The translations under genes were made by a program, and so were the position numbers. Below are positions 44,644 to 54,218 of a stretch of 64,000 bases of DNA, in pieces. The stretch lies in the NCBI RefSeq assembly GCF_020076305.1, contig NZ_JAIQXE010000003.1, forward strand, positions 744,001 to 808,000, in the 5' to 3' direction. The notes beneath the pieces were generated by a model, which saw nothing but the letters and a program-made list of their open reading frames with translations, did no database searches and was not told the DNA's origin. Position 1 is the stretch's first letter. Each line of letters opens with the position of its first letter. Source of the DNA: Flavihumibacter profundi (lineage in GTDB: Bacteria; Bacteroidota; Bacteroidia; Chitinophagales; Chitinophagaceae).

Positions 44644-44668
44644 ACCCGGCGGGTAATACCCGCCGGGT
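44644..44668. repeat. Palindromic element, copy B (25 bp core, intergenic)
   Basis: The arm ACCCGGCGGGT, an AAT loop and its exact reverse complement. The core is identical to the genic copy at 54554, but the outer four bases on each side have diverged. It lies between the lysE-like stop (44686) and the ATG at 44630, so it is in the leader of the downstream minus-strand gene. Confidence 0.9.
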
Positions 44669-44685
44669 GGATTGAACAAACTAAC

Positions 44686-45318
44686 TTAATCGGATATGAA
44701 TGCGACCCCCCAAAGCAGCGCAATACCAAATCCCACAAGTATTAAACCAGATATTTTATTAATTACTGAAAGGTTGTGCAGGGTCAGCTTCTTGCGAAGC
44801 TTTCCAGCCATTAGGACCTTCAGCACATCTGCAATAATATTAACCGCGATACAGGTCGAGAAAATGATGATCCTTTGCCGCATGGTATGGGTAACCGCAA
44901 AAGCCGTGGCATTTATTAACCAAAAAAGGATTACACTCGGATTTAATGTATTTATAAGGAATCCCGAGGAAAAAATCCTGGCCATATCCCTTTTCCTGAA
45001 GCGTGATTCTTCGGTAGAAGCGTCTACAGTCAGTTTCACTTTTTTAAGAAACAAATAAAATGCGCCTAACCCTATTAAAAATATACTGCCGAAATAACCA
45101 ATGGCCCGCTTATACTGGAGCAATGCATTGACCCATTCGGAAAATGCATTGCTTAAAAAAACCAAAACTATATCACTCACCCAAACACCAGCCACAAAGC
45201 TCATTCCGCCTTCTTTACCATTATTCAGGCTTTGCTTGATAATTGTAAAAATGACAGGCCCCACCGATAAAGCGAGTATACTGCCCAATGCCAATCCTTT
45301 TAAAAATGCTTCTGTCAT
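44686..45318 (-). CDS. LysE-family exporter
   Basis: 210 residues with six membrane segments. The start MTEAFLKGLALGSILALSVGPVIFTIIKQSL is the LysE/RhtB signature (GPVxxxxIxxSLxxG), and SGFLINTLNPSVILFWL matches the conserved NxxNPxxxxFW block. The family exports amino acids. The substrate is unknown. It is divergent from corA. Confidence 0.9.
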   Translation of the reverse strand: MTEAFLKGLALGSILALSVGPVIFTIIKQSLNNGKEGGMSFVAGVWVSDIVLVFLSNAFSEWVNALLQYKRAIGYFGSIFLIGLGAFYLFLKKVKLTVDASTEESRFRKRDMARIFSSGFLINTLNPSVILFWLINATAFAVTHTMRQRIIIFSTCIAVNIIADVLKVLMAGKLRKKLTLHNLSVINKISGLILVGFGIALLWGVAFISD

Positions 45319-45387
45319 AAGCGTAATACGGAGCCTAAAAATAATGATTACCTGCTCATTACAAGTTTTCTATAATTTCATTGTAAG

Positions 45388-46518
45388 ATGATCAGGAAAT
45401 CTATCAATAATAAGATCGGGAAACCAACCAGGCGCTACCTGCGTTATCTTGGCCTGAACATTCTTTTTGGTACCGACCGGACCAAGGAAATTTTACATGT
45501 TAATCCGACCCTTCCCCCGAAGCGTGAAGAGGCTGGTGAGGTCCGGGTATTTGTCTTTGACTATGATGCCAGCCAACTCGAAGAACATGAATTTAATGCT
45601 GTGGAAGCATGCTTGCAGTTTCGGCACAGCAATAGGATCAGTTGGATTAATGTGGATGGCCTGAGAAAAGCGGATGTGGAAATGGTATGCAATAAATTTG
45701 AGGTACACCCGCTTTTGGTAGAAGACATATTAAGTATTGGCCATCGGCCCAAAATGGACGAAGTAGAAGGAGTGCTTTTCTGCCTTTTGAATATGCTGTA
45801 TTTTAATGACCTGGAAGGAACAGTTGAGCAGGAACAAATCAGTATTGTACTGGGAAAAGATTTTGTAATCAGTTTCCAGGAAGATGCATCAAGGGATGTA
45901 TTCAATCCGCTTCGTGATAAACTGCGCCTGGCCAATTCCAAGATCCGCCAGCGTTCGGCCGATTATTTGTGTTACAGTATGCTGGACCTGATCGTTGACA
46001 ATTATTTCCTGGTGATGGAAAAACTGGGGGAGCGTATTGAAGAACTGGAGGAGCAGGTCATCAGGAACAGCAATAGCAGGGCACTGGCCAGGATCAGTGC
46101 CTTAAGGAAAGAACAAATCGTCCTGAAAAGAAATATTGCACCGGTGCGGGACCTGCTGGGTGGAATCATCAGAAGCGAAAGCGATCTCCTTGATGATCGT
46201 ACTACCAAATACTTTAAGGATGTTTACGACCATATCATGCAGGCATATGACCTTAGTGAAAACTACCGGGATATCATGATTAACATGCAGGACCTTTATA
46301 TCAATAATGTTAACCTGAAGATGAATGAAGTGATGAAAGTAATGGCCATCGTAACCTGCCTGATGGCTCCGGCTACAGTGATCGGGGGAATCTTTGGGAT
46401 GAACTTCGACAGGATACCCTACCTGCACAACGACTACGGCTTTTTTATTGCAGTTGGCCTGATGATCCTTATTCCTTTTTATATGTTATGGGTCTTTAAT
46501 AAGCGGGGTTGGTTTTAG
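45388..46518 (+). CDS. corA: CorA-family magnesium/cobalt transporter
   Basis: 376 residues. A large cytoplasmic domain is followed by two C-terminal helices with the pore motif GMNFDRIPYLH near residue 337. The helix after it, FFIAVGLMILIPFYMLWVF, ends with KRGWF. Other blocks: WINVDGLRKADVE, VEDILSIGHRPKMDE. The CorA fold and GMN motif are clear. Co2+ or Ni2+ in place of Mg2+ cannot be ruled out. Confidence 0.93.
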   Translation: MIRKSINNKIGKPTRRYLRYLGLNILFGTDRTKEILHVNPTLPPKREEAGEVRVFVFDYDASQLEEHEFNAVEACLQFRHSNRISWINVDGLRKADVEMVCNKFEVHPLLVEDILSIGHRPKMDEVEGVLFCLLNMLYFNDLEGTVEQEQISIVLGKDFVISFQEDASRDVFNPLRDKLRLANSKIRQRSADYLCYSMLDLIVDNYFLVMEKLGERIEELEEQVIRNSNSRALARISALRKEQIVLKRNIAPVRDLLGGIIRSESDLLDDRTTKYFKDVYDHIMQAYDLSENYRDIMINMQDLYINNVNLKMNEVMKVMAIVTCLMAPATVIGGIFGMNFDRIPYLHNDYGFFIAVGLMILIPFYMLWVFNKRGWF

Positions 46519-46520
46519 CA

Positions 46521-46964
46521 TCATTCCAGGTCAAACCGGTAATAACGGTCTGTTTCGCGGATCCACCCGTTTTTTTCATATACCGACTGTGCAATGGTAT
46601 TATCTTCTGCTGTTTCAAGCAATATCCATTTGGCATTTGAATGCCTGCCTATTTCCTTTGCGGCATCAAGTAACATCGAACCAATCCCTTTTCCACGTTG
46701 TTCGGGGGAAACAAATAAATCATTCAGCAGCCAGGTCCGCGAGAGGGAAACTGAAGAAAATATTGGATACAATTGGGTGAATCCTAAAAACTCTCCATTT
46801 TCCATGGCCACAAGAATGACGGATTCATTTTTCTCTAGCCTTTCTTTCAGGAAGGCACGTGCTTTATCCAGATCAGGAAGCTGGTTATAAAACTGCCGGT
46901 ATTGATCAAAAAGGAATGCCACTGCAGCGAGATCGGATAAAAAAGCTTTTCGGATAGTGATCAT
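46521..46964 (-). CDS. GNAT-family N-acetyltransferase
   Basis: 147 residues. The acetyl-CoA-binding motif A is LFVSPEQRGKGIGSMLLDAA (R/Q-x-x-G-x-G), and the C-terminal motif B region is QSVYEKNGWIRETDRYYRFDLE. It starts MITIRKAFLSDLAAVAFLF. The substrate is unknown. It converges with corA, 3 bp apart. Confidence 0.92.
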   Translation of the reverse strand: MITIRKAFLSDLAAVAFLFDQYRQFYNQLPDLDKARAFLKERLEKNESVILVAMENGEFLGFTQLYPIFSSVSLSRTWLLNDLFVSPEQRGKGIGSMLLDAAKEIGRHSNAKWILLETAEDNTIAQSVYEKNGWIRETDRYYRFDLE

Positions 46965-47012
46965 ATGCTAAATCCTGGATGGTTATTGACACGCACTCTT
47001 TTTAATGCTGCT

Positions 47013-48539
47013 TCAAACGGCTGGCTCACCCAAAAATGCCTGCCAGTCCTGCAGCATCTTACCCTTCAGCACCCTGGGAAATTTGTGCTGGCCGCCCACC
47101 TTGCCTTTTGATGCCATAAACTCCATGAATTTACTCTCGGGCAGAACATCCAGGAACACTTCTTTCAGGGCACTTTTCCGTTCAACAATGTAATCATCAT
47201 TCAACTCTTTCAGGTGCTGGTCAATTTTTTGCAGCAGGATTGCCTTATCGACATGATCATTTGAAGCTACATACCAATGGTGTGCAAAAAAGTTACCGTA
47301 CGGAATACCAGCTACAGTATATTCCGGAATTGACACGTTCAATTCTTCTGAAGCGAGTTGCAGGGCCCGGTTCATATTATCCACAGATAAATGCTCCCCG
47401 ACCAGGCTTAAGAAATGTTTGGTACGGCCAGTAATAATAACCTCGCACCTTTCAATATCTGAAAACCGTATTGTATCACCAATAAGGTACCGCCAGGCAC
47501 CTGCTGAAGTACTGATCAAAAGTGCATAATCACGGCCTTCCTCAACCTCATGGATCATATATGATTTTGGATTGGGAACCATATTCCCTTCCGCATCAAA
47601 ATTCTCATCGTCAAAAGGGATGAATTCAAAAAAGATATGGTCATTGATCGACAATTTCATGCCCTTTGCATGTTGCCTGTCCTGGTATGCAATAAATCCC
47701 TCCGACGCCAGGTAAGTTTCAATATAGGTCAGCGGCTTCGCCAATAATTTTTCAAACCCTTTCTTATACGGTTCGAAAGAGACGCCTCCATGCACAAAAA
47801 AAGAAAGGTTTGGCCAGATATCATGAATCGTTTTCAATTGATAGCGTTCAATGATCTTTTCCATGCACATCTGGATCCAGGCGGGAACGCCTACTACAAA
47901 ACTGATATCCCAATTGGGTGCCTGCTCCACAATTTCATCGAGCTTATCGTTCCAGTCGTTCATCTTGGCAATCTTCCTGCCGGGCTTATAGAATGGTGTA
48001 AACCAGAATGGCACTTTTTTGGCCGTGATGCCGCTAAGGTCACCGGCATAATAGCCTTGCCCCCGTTGTAACTGGGTACTACCCCCCAGCATCAGCCAGC
48101 CTTTACCAATATTGCTGAAGGGAATATCATCATAATGGCGCAGGGAAAACAATTGCTTTACCATAACTGTGCGGTTTCCCTTCAAAAGGTCTTCTGTAAT
48201 GGGAATATACTTGCTCGCAGCTTCTGAAGTTCCAGAAGACAACGCATAATATTTGATCCTTCCCGGCCAGCATACATCCCGCTTACCTTCAAGGGTCCTG
48301 TGCCACCATTGCTGGTAAATAGAACTATAATCGTGTGTGGGTACTAATTGCTGAAATCTTTTACCTGGATGCCTGCTTAGCAGGATCTCATCAAAACGGT
48401 AATGCTGCCCAAATTCCGTAAACCTGGCTTTTTTCAGCAGTTTTTTTAAGACTTTAAGCTGCTGCCCCCTCGGAGAACTGGCTGGTAGCCGAAGCGCCCT
48501 TGCAATCGTTTTTGGCAAACTAATCTCAATCAGCGGCAT
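47013..48539 (-). CDS. GH3-family acyl-acid-amido synthetase-like protein
   Basis: 508 residues. The order of motifs is that of the GH3 adenylating family: KYYALSSGTSEAASKYIPIT (phosphate-binding), FFVHGGVSFEPYKKGFEKLL, YLASEGFIAYQD and TSAGAWRYLIGDTIRFSD, ending with GGQHKFPRVL. Plant GH3 proteins conjugate amino acids to hormone acids. Bacterial members are widespread in Bacteroidota, but their natural substrates are not settled. It stands alone, 64 bp from the GT2 gene. Confidence 0.88.
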   Translation of the reverse strand: MPLIEISLPKTIARALRLPASSPRGQQLKVLKKLLKKARFTEFGQHYRFDEILLSRHPGKRFQQLVPTHDYSSIYQQWWHRTLEGKRDVCWPGRIKYYALSSGTSEAASKYIPITEDLLKGNRTVMVKQLFSLRHYDDIPFSNIGKGWLMLGGSTQLQRGQGYYAGDLSGITAKKVPFWFTPFYKPGRKIAKMNDWNDKLDEIVEQAPNWDISFVVGVPAWIQMCMEKIIERYQLKTIHDIWPNLSFFVHGGVSFEPYKKGFEKLLAKPLTYIETYLASEGFIAYQDRQHAKGMKLSINDHIFFEFIPFDDENFDAEGNMVPNPKSYMIHEVEEGRDYALLISTSAGAWRYLIGDTIRFSDIERCEVIITGRTKHFLSLVGEHLSVDNMNRALQLASEELNVSIPEYTVAGIPYGNFFAHHWYVASNDHVDKAILLQKIDQHLKELNDDYIVERKSALKEVFLDVLPESKFMEFMASKGKVGGQHKFPRVLKGKMLQDWQAFLGEPAV

Positions 48540-48603
48540 TACTGTGTATCTGGCTTTAGGTTAGGACAAAAATACTTATTCAGGGGCCAATATCGTAAAA
48601 TGC

Positions 48604-49749
48604 TTACACAGGCGGTTCTTTTTTTAGGGGGATAATTATACCGTTGCCGTTTTTGTCATCACTGCCTACAATACAAGCGGTGCCTTTCCCATGAAAACGG
48701 GTGGGTAACGATGGCCTTTCCCGCATCCAGTTTTCCAAAACCTCTAGCATCCCATAATTTTCACCTAATGCATAAACCAGCCAAGCCGGCACTTGCTCCC
48801 CCCCATTAAAAACCGGTGCAAAGGACTGCAATTCTTCTATTGACCGGGCATCACCAATAATTTTCCAATTAGCATTGGGTGCTATTTTCGGTTTTCGGTA
48901 AGGCAGCAATTTTGCAAGTGCCGCAAAAATTCCCCTGAATAATATACCGGTTTCGAGGATTCCCTTCCATATCCAGGCCTGGTTACGGTAATATTTCCGA
49001 ACGAAAAGGACCATAGCTTCATAGAAATGCCGGGTATAGCGCATATTGCGGGTGGTGCTTTCACCCTTGAAATGTACTATTCCGGGAAAAGGCAGGTAAT
49101 AATTGGTAAACCCGGCGAGCATAATCCGGTAACTCAGGTCTATATCCTCACCATACATAAAAAATTGCTCATCGAAACCTCCTACCTGCTCATATACCCG
49201 CTTTGGCAGCATGAAGAAAGCACCGGCCAAAACTTCAACCTGCTGGACTGTTTCAGGGGATAAATGACCCAGGTAATACCTGGCGAATGCAGGGTGCCTG
49301 GGAAATAAGCGGGTAATCCCGCTCAGTTTGTAAAATGCGGTCGCGGGCCCTGGCAAACCTCGTTTTGATTCCGGCAGGTATTTCCCGGTGCCATCAAACA
49401 TGCGCATACCCACAGCCCCTGCACCAGGATGGGTTTTAAAAAATTCGAGGCAGGTACTTAATGTATTTTGCGGTAGAAGGGTATCAGGATTTAATAAAAG
49501 CAGGTATTCCCCTTTTGCAATGGCCAGGGCCTGGTTATTGGCGGCACCAAATCCCCTGTTCTCCTTATTCCAGATAAACTGCACCCCCGGAAAGTGGCCC
49601 GGAAGGTAGTTCCGGCTGTCATCGGCAGATGCATTATCCACCACAATAATTTCTGTATCAATGTTTTTTGTGGCTTCCAAAACAGTATAGAGGCATTGCT
49701 CCAGGAAGTAACATACATTATAATTAACGATGATGACAGATAACCGCAT
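48604..49749 (-). CDS. GT2-family glycosyltransferase
   Basis: 381 residues. The GT-A start SVIIVNYNVCYFLEQCLYTVLEA, the DxD-like LLLNPDTLLP and the acceptor-region MYGEDIDLSYRIMLAGF identify family 2. The C-terminal ~100 residues include a short hydrophobic stretch and a Lys-rich end. It probably adds sugars for cell-surface polysaccharide. It is divergent from the inositol-monophosphatase gene with only 27 bp between starts. Confidence 0.9.
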   Translation of the reverse strand: MRLSVIIVNYNVCYFLEQCLYTVLEATKNIDTEIIVVDNASADDSRNYLPGHFPGVQFIWNKENRGFGAANNQALAIAKGEYLLLLNPDTLLPQNTLSTCLEFFKTHPGAGAVGMRMFDGTGKYLPESKRGLPGPATAFYKLSGITRLFPRHPAFARYYLGHLSPETVQQVEVLAGAFFMLPKRVYEQVGGFDEQFFMYGEDIDLSYRIMLAGFTNYYLPFPGIVHFKGESTTRNMRYTRHFYEAMVLFVRKYYRNQAWIWKGILETGILFRGIFAALAKLLPYRKPKIAPNANWKIIGDARSIEELQSFAPVFNGGEQVPAWLVYALGENYGMLEVLENWMRERPSLPTRFHGKGTACIVGSDDKNGNGIIIPLKKEPPV

Positions 49750-49776
49750 GCTGCGAAATTATTGGTAATTTGCCGC

Positions 49777-50556
49777 ATGTTACAGGAAACACTTATCAAT
49801 GCTACAAAAGCCGGAGCGGCCATACTGGAACAATTCTTCAACCAACATGATCTTAAAATTTCCAATAAGGAGAGCATTAACGACCTGGTTACGGAAGCGG
49901 ACCATGCATCAGAAAAAGTAATCATCGATGTTATAAGGCATGCTTTCCCGGATCATCATATACTAACCGAAGAGAGTGGTGACCTGCCCACTTCTTCCAA
50001 TTATAAGTGGATAATCGATCCAATCGATGGCACAGTAAATTTTGCCAATGGAATACCTATTTGTTGCGTTAGCATCGGTTTGGAAAACGACGGACAAATG
50101 ATAATGGGTGCGGTTTATAACCCCTTACTCAAGGAGTTTTTCTTTGCGGAAAAAGGGAAAGGTGCTACGCTGAACGGGCAGCCTATCCATGTAAGCAATA
50201 AAGCTGAAGTTGCCAGCAGCTGCCTGGTTACCGGTTTCCCTTATACCTACCTTGATGCGCCGAATGGCCCATTAGCGTGTTTTGAAAGGTTTATCCGCAG
50301 GGGTATCCCGGTTCGACGCCTTGGATCCGCGGCAATTGACCTTTGCTGGGTCGCTGCAGGCCGGTTTGACGGTTTCTATGAACACAAACTGAACGCATGG
50401 GACAGCGCAGCAGGTTTTCTGATTGTTGAAGAAGCCGGTGGAAAAGTGACTGACTTCAAAGGCGATTACTACTCTCCCTACCAGCCGCATCTGCTGGCCA
50501 CCAATGGAAAAATCCACGATGAAATGTTACAGTGGATTAACGGTGAAAAATCTTAA
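49777..50556 (+). CDS. suhB: Inositol monophosphatase family protein
   Basis: 259 residues from ATG 49777 (MLQETLINATKAGAAI); an upstream in-frame start overlaps the divergent GT2 gene. The metal and phosphate motifs are DLVTEADHASEK, ILTEESG, WIIDPIDGTVNFANGIP and NAWDSAAGFLIVEEAGG. Members hydrolyse inositol-1-phosphate or act as SuhB in transcription. It precedes thiL by 17 bp on the same strand. Confidence 0.92.
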   Translation: MLQETLINATKAGAAILEQFFNQHDLKISNKESINDLVTEADHASEKVIIDVIRHAFPDHHILTEESGDLPTSSNYKWIIDPIDGTVNFANGIPICCVSIGLENDGQMIMGAVYNPLLKEFFFAEKGKGATLNGQPIHVSNKAEVASSCLVTGFPYTYLDAPNGPLACFERFIRRGIPVRRLGSAAIDLCWVAAGRFDGFYEHKLNAWDSAAGFLIVEEAGGKVTDFKGDYYSPYQPHLLATNGKIHDEMLQWINGEKS

Positions 50557-50573
50557 GGGTTTAAAATTGTACT

Positions 50574-51608
50574 ATGGAACAAAGAACAGAAATCGCTTCG
50601 CTTGGTGAGTTCGGCCTGATCGACCACCTTACAAAAAATATAGAATTCCAGAATGCTTCCACCATTTTAGGTGTTGGTGATGATGCTGCCGTAATTGACC
50701 ATTACGGCAAACAAACAGTTATTTCAACAGACATGCTTGTTGAGGGTGTGCACTTCGACCTCATGTATACACCCCTGAAACACCTGGGCTATAAAAGTGT
50801 GGTGGTAAACCTGAGTGACATCTACGCGATGAACGCACACCCCACCCAAATTACCATGAGCATTGCCGTTAGCAACAAGTTCAGCGTTGAAGCACTGGAT
50901 GAATTTTATGAAGGGGTATATGCCGCCTGTGATAAATACGGAGTTGATTTGATTGGTGGTGATACCAGCACCTCACGCAGCGGTTTCGTTATCAGTGTTA
51001 CTGCCCTTGGCGAAGTGGTTCCGGACCAGTTTGTAAAACGTTCCACAGCCCAAAAAGGTGACCTTATCTGCGTCAGTGGTGACCTTGGTGGATCCTTCCT
51101 TGGATTGACACTGATGGAGCGGGAAAAAAGGATATACCTTGAAAATCCCCGGATCCAGCCCGACCTGGAGAATGAGGCCTATATTGTTGGGCGTTTATTA
51201 AAACCGGAAGCAAGGCGCGATATCATCGCTTTTTTTGCGGATAATGAATTACGGCCAACAGCTATGATGGATGTGAGTGACGGATTAAGTTCAGATTTAC
51301 TGCATATCTGCACCCAAAGCCAATTAGGTTGTGTTGTATATGAAGAAAAGTTACCTATCCATGAAGATGCGCGCCAGGCTGCTTTCAAATTTGGTTTAGA
51401 CCCGACTGCCTGTGCACTGAGCGGCGGTGAAGATTATGAGTTGCTGTTTACTATAGCACAGGCTGATTATGATAAGTTGGTCCTGAATGAACAGGTTAGT
51501 GTAATTGGTTACATGACCGAACCAGAAGCCGGTACCCATATTTTAACAAAAGGAGGCAATCAATTTAAGATTACTGCCCAGGGATGGAATGCATTTAAAG
51601 AGCAGTAG
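50574..51608 (+). CDS. thiL: Thiamine-monophosphate kinase
   Basis: 344 residues. ThiL makes thiamine diphosphate from thiamine phosphate. Family motifs are EFGLIDHLTKNIE, GVGDDAAVID, STDMLVEGVHFDL, VVNLSDIYAMNA, LIGGDTS, MMDVSDGLSSDLLHI and CALSGGEDYELLFT. The start ATG 50574 is canonical. There is no TPP riboswitch upstream. It overlaps nothing and is followed by the S41 peptidase gene 16 bp later. Confidence 0.95.
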   Translation: MEQRTEIASLGEFGLIDHLTKNIEFQNASTILGVGDDAAVIDHYGKQTVISTDMLVEGVHFDLMYTPLKHLGYKSVVVNLSDIYAMNAHPTQITMSIAVSNKFSVEALDEFYEGVYAACDKYGVDLIGGDTSTSRSGFVISVTALGEVVPDQFVKRSTAQKGDLICVSGDLGGSFLGLTLMEREKRIYLENPRIQPDLENEAYIVGRLLKPEARRDIIAFFADNELRPTAMMDVSDGLSSDLLHICTQSQLGCVVYEEKLPIHEDARQAAFKFGLDPTACALSGGEDYELLFTIAQADYDKLVLNEQVSVIGYMTEPEAGTHILTKGGNQFKITAQGWNAFKEQ

Positions 51609-51624
51609 CGCTTATCTTTATTCA

Positions 51625-53151
51625 ATGCTGCTGAGAAAGAGAATCGCGAAACCATTTTATTGGCTATTGCCCGTTATTATTTGTTTTTTCGGGTGCGGAA
51701 TCAGCCACCCGGCGTTTAATGCTGATAAAAAATACCCGCTTCCAGAACTGCAGCGCGACTATACAATTTTCCGGAACATCCTCCAGGAATCTCACCCCAG
51801 CGTTACCTGGTATACGCCCGCCGATAGTATGCAATATTATTTCGACTGGGGTTACCGTCAACTCAAAGATTCAATGACTGAACCACAATTCAGGACAGTA
51901 CTCACCTATGTAATATCAAAAATTCATTGCGGGCATACCAGTACACGGTATTCAAAAAAATATATCCATTATCTCGATACGGCCAGGTTACCCATTTTCC
52001 CGGTATCTATTAAAGTACTCGACAACGATACGGTAGTCCTGAATAATACCCTGAAAAGGAAAAATGCAACATTACCGAAGGGTACCATTTTAACCAGTTT
52101 CGACGGGAAACCTTTCCGGGAAGTTATTGACAGCATTGGTCAATTTATTCCGAGTGACGGTTATAATGAATCCTACCTGCGCCAGGCGGTGAGTAACCGC
52201 GGCGCATTTGGTTCCTGGCTCAGGCTGCTCAGGGGTTGGAAATCAAGCTATGAACTGGGTTTCATAGATAGCACCGGCAGGGAACAAACAACAATTTTCA
52301 GTCTTATTGAACCCAGGCCAAAGGATACCATCAAACGTATTGTAATTCCTGACCTGACGGAAAGGCTTAACCGGCGCGAACGCAGGGAAGAACGATTATA
52401 CGAAGCACGTTCCCTGCAAATTGATACCGGGTTATCTACAGCCTACATGACAGTGAATACTTTCAATAATGGCAATCAGTTGCATTCTTTTTTTAAATCA
52501 TCATTCAGGGAGTTAAGGAAGGAGCGGATTCAGCACCTTATTATTGATATCCGCAGCAATGGTGGCGGTAATGTGAACCATTCCACATACCTCACCAAAA
52601 TGCTGGTGGATAAACCATTTAAAATTGCCGATTCCTTATATGCCAGTAATAAAAGAAGTAAATACGGACGCTATATACAATATAATGGCATTACCGGGAT
52701 ATTCATGAGTTTCATAACTAAAAAGAAATCCGACGGCAAATACCATTTCGGATATTATGAGCGCCATGTTTTCAAACCTGTTAATAAAAACCACTATAAA
52801 GGCAATGTATATGTGCTTACCGGGCCGAACTCATTTTCTGCAGCGACGATTTTTGCCCGGGCAGTTAAAGGCCAGAAAAATATTATGCTGGTGGGTGAGG
52901 AAACCGGCGGCGGTAACTATGGTAATACTGCGTGGTTTATTCCCAATGTAACGCTTCCTGAAACAGGTATCCGTTTTCGTTTACCAAAATTCAGGTTGGT
53001 TATTGATAAGGATACCGAAAAAAATGGCAGGGGGGTAATACCGGATATTGTTATACCACCTACAAGATCATCACTTATACAAAACCGCGACCTGAAAGTG
53101 GAAAAAGTCCGTGAGTTGATTTTATCACCGGAAACAGTCTCCAAAAATTAA
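51625..53151 (+). CDS. S41-family peptidase lipoprotein
   Basis: 508 residues from ATG 51625 (MLLRKRIAKPFYWLLPVIICFF). The lipobox FFGC makes it a lipoprotein. A PDZ-like portion lies near 130-200 (LPKGTILTSFDGKPFREVI). The S41 core has IQHLIIDIRSNGGGN and the Ser nucleophile in LTGPNSFSAATIFA, followed by GEETGGGNYGNTAW. C-terminal-processing proteases like this act in the envelope. The last four bases overlap the convergent nagA stop. Confidence 0.88.
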   Translation: MLLRKRIAKPFYWLLPVIICFFGCGISHPAFNADKKYPLPELQRDYTIFRNILQESHPSVTWYTPADSMQYYFDWGYRQLKDSMTEPQFRTVLTYVISKIHCGHTSTRYSKKYIHYLDTARLPIFPVSIKVLDNDTVVLNNTLKRKNATLPKGTILTSFDGKPFREVIDSIGQFIPSDGYNESYLRQAVSNRGAFGSWLRLLRGWKSSYELGFIDSTGREQTTIFSLIEPRPKDTIKRIVIPDLTERLNRRERREERLYEARSLQIDTGLSTAYMTVNTFNNGNQLHSFFKSSFRELRKERIQHLIIDIRSNGGGNVNHSTYLTKMLVDKPFKIADSLYASNKRSKYGRYIQYNGITGIFMSFITKKKSDGKYHFGYYERHVFKPVNKNHYKGNVYVLTGPNSFSAATIFARAVKGQKNIMLVGEETGGGNYGNTAWFIPNVTLPETGIRFRLPKFRLVIDKDTEKNGRGVIPDIVIPPTRSSLIQNRDLKVEKVRELILSPETVSKN

Positions 53152-54218
53152 TGCATCATATAAAACCGGGCCATATAACCGGGAGCAATTTTACCCCATT
53201 CCTTTTCCAGGCCTAAAACCCTGGCAGGGTACAGCGAAGCCATGCGTAGGGCTTCTCCTTCATCAATGCCGACTTGCTCAACGCAATATTTTACAGCTTT
53301 GGCCATTGTAAGCGCAGATCCGGAAAGTGTGCCATCGGGCATCACATAACGGTTTCCGGCGAGCCTGTGCTGGTAATACCCTTCATTGTTTTCAGTGACC
53401 GCATCCGTTATAATAAATAACCTTTCCCCCATTAACTTTTTTGCAAGCCGGATTACTGCGGCGTCTACATGATAACCGTCTGTGACAATACTCGACATTA
53501 CAGTAGGATGATCCAATATTGCGCCAACAAGACCGGGCGCGCGATGTTGGAGCGGGGACATAGCATTAAATAAATGGGTACATACTTTGATGCCTTTGTC
53601 AAATGCTGAATTTGCTTCGGTATACGTAGCATTGCTATGTCCGGCAGATATTATTATTCCGGCTTCCTGCAAAATCTTCATTGCTTCTTCGGAAAATAAT
53701 TCGAGGGCAATGGTCATCATTCGAACAACGCCTTTCCCGTAATCCACTAGTTTTCGGATATTACTTACCGTTGGCTCCTGTATCTTATCTATAGCGTGTG
53801 CGCCTCTTTTTGCTGCATTCAGAAACGGGCCTTCCAGGTGCAATCCTGCAACGCCCTTGCCACCGGCTTTCCAATATTCCCGGACAGCATCAATTGCTGC
53901 AAAAGAAACATCATTTGTATTTGTTGCAACAGTAGGTAATATGAGGCTGGCGCCACCTTCCCGGGAATATGCTACAGTGGCTTCTAACGCGGCCACAGTT
54001 GGATGTTCCCCAAAAAACTGTCCATTTCCGCCATACAACTGAATATCAATAAAGGCCGGTACCAGTTTTTTCCCCTGGAGGTCTATCTGCTCATCTGTAC
54101 TTCCATCATTTGCAACAGATGTAATCCGATCATTTTCGATACTGATAACTGCCTGGTCCATCCAGCTCTCACCGTTAAAAATCCGGCCATTGAAATACTT
54201 TATACTATGCTTACTCAT
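53148..54218 (-). CDS. nagA: N-acetylglucosamine-6-phosphate deacetylase, short C-terminus
   Basis: 356 residues. Hallmarks: FIDIQLYGGNGQ, GLHLEGPFLNAAKRGAH, IISAGHSNATYTEA, THLFNAMSPLQHRAPGLVGAILD, IVTDGYHVD, ITDAV and GTLSGSALTM. The metal Glu and both metal His are intact. The end GKIAPGYMARFYMMH stops about 20 residues before the usual final strand (GxxADxVxxD...VxxxxxxG). The stop overlaps the convergent S41 stop. It is translationally coupled to the amidase upstream (ATGA). Catalysis should be unaffected. Confidence 0.92.
   Translation of the reverse strand: MSKHSIKYFNGRIFNGESWMDQAVISIENDRITSVANDGSTDEQIDLQGKKLVPAFIDIQLYGGNGQFFGEHPTVAALEATVAYSREGGASLILPTVATNTNDVSFAAIDAVREYWKAGGKGVAGLHLEGPFLNAAKRGAHAIDKIQEPTVSNIRKLVDYGKGVVRMMTIALELFSEEAMKILQEAGIIISAGHSNATYTEANSAFDKGIKVCTHLFNAMSPLQHRAPGLVGAILDHPTVMSSIVTDGYHVDAAVIRLAKKLMGERLFIITDAVTENNEGYYQHRLAGNRYVMPDGTLSGSALTMAKAVKYCVEQVGIDEGEALRMASLYPARVLGLEKEWGKIAPGYMARFYMMH

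Noticed and set aside
44631-44738. N-terminal extension of the hypothetical gene through the palindrome and into lysE
   Set aside because: The extension is the repeat plus the antiparallel-frame tail of lysE. A proper signal peptide begins at ATG 44630.
50557-50573. TPP riboswitch before thiL
   Set aside because: Only 17 bp separate the genes and no TPP motif is present upstream of the pair.
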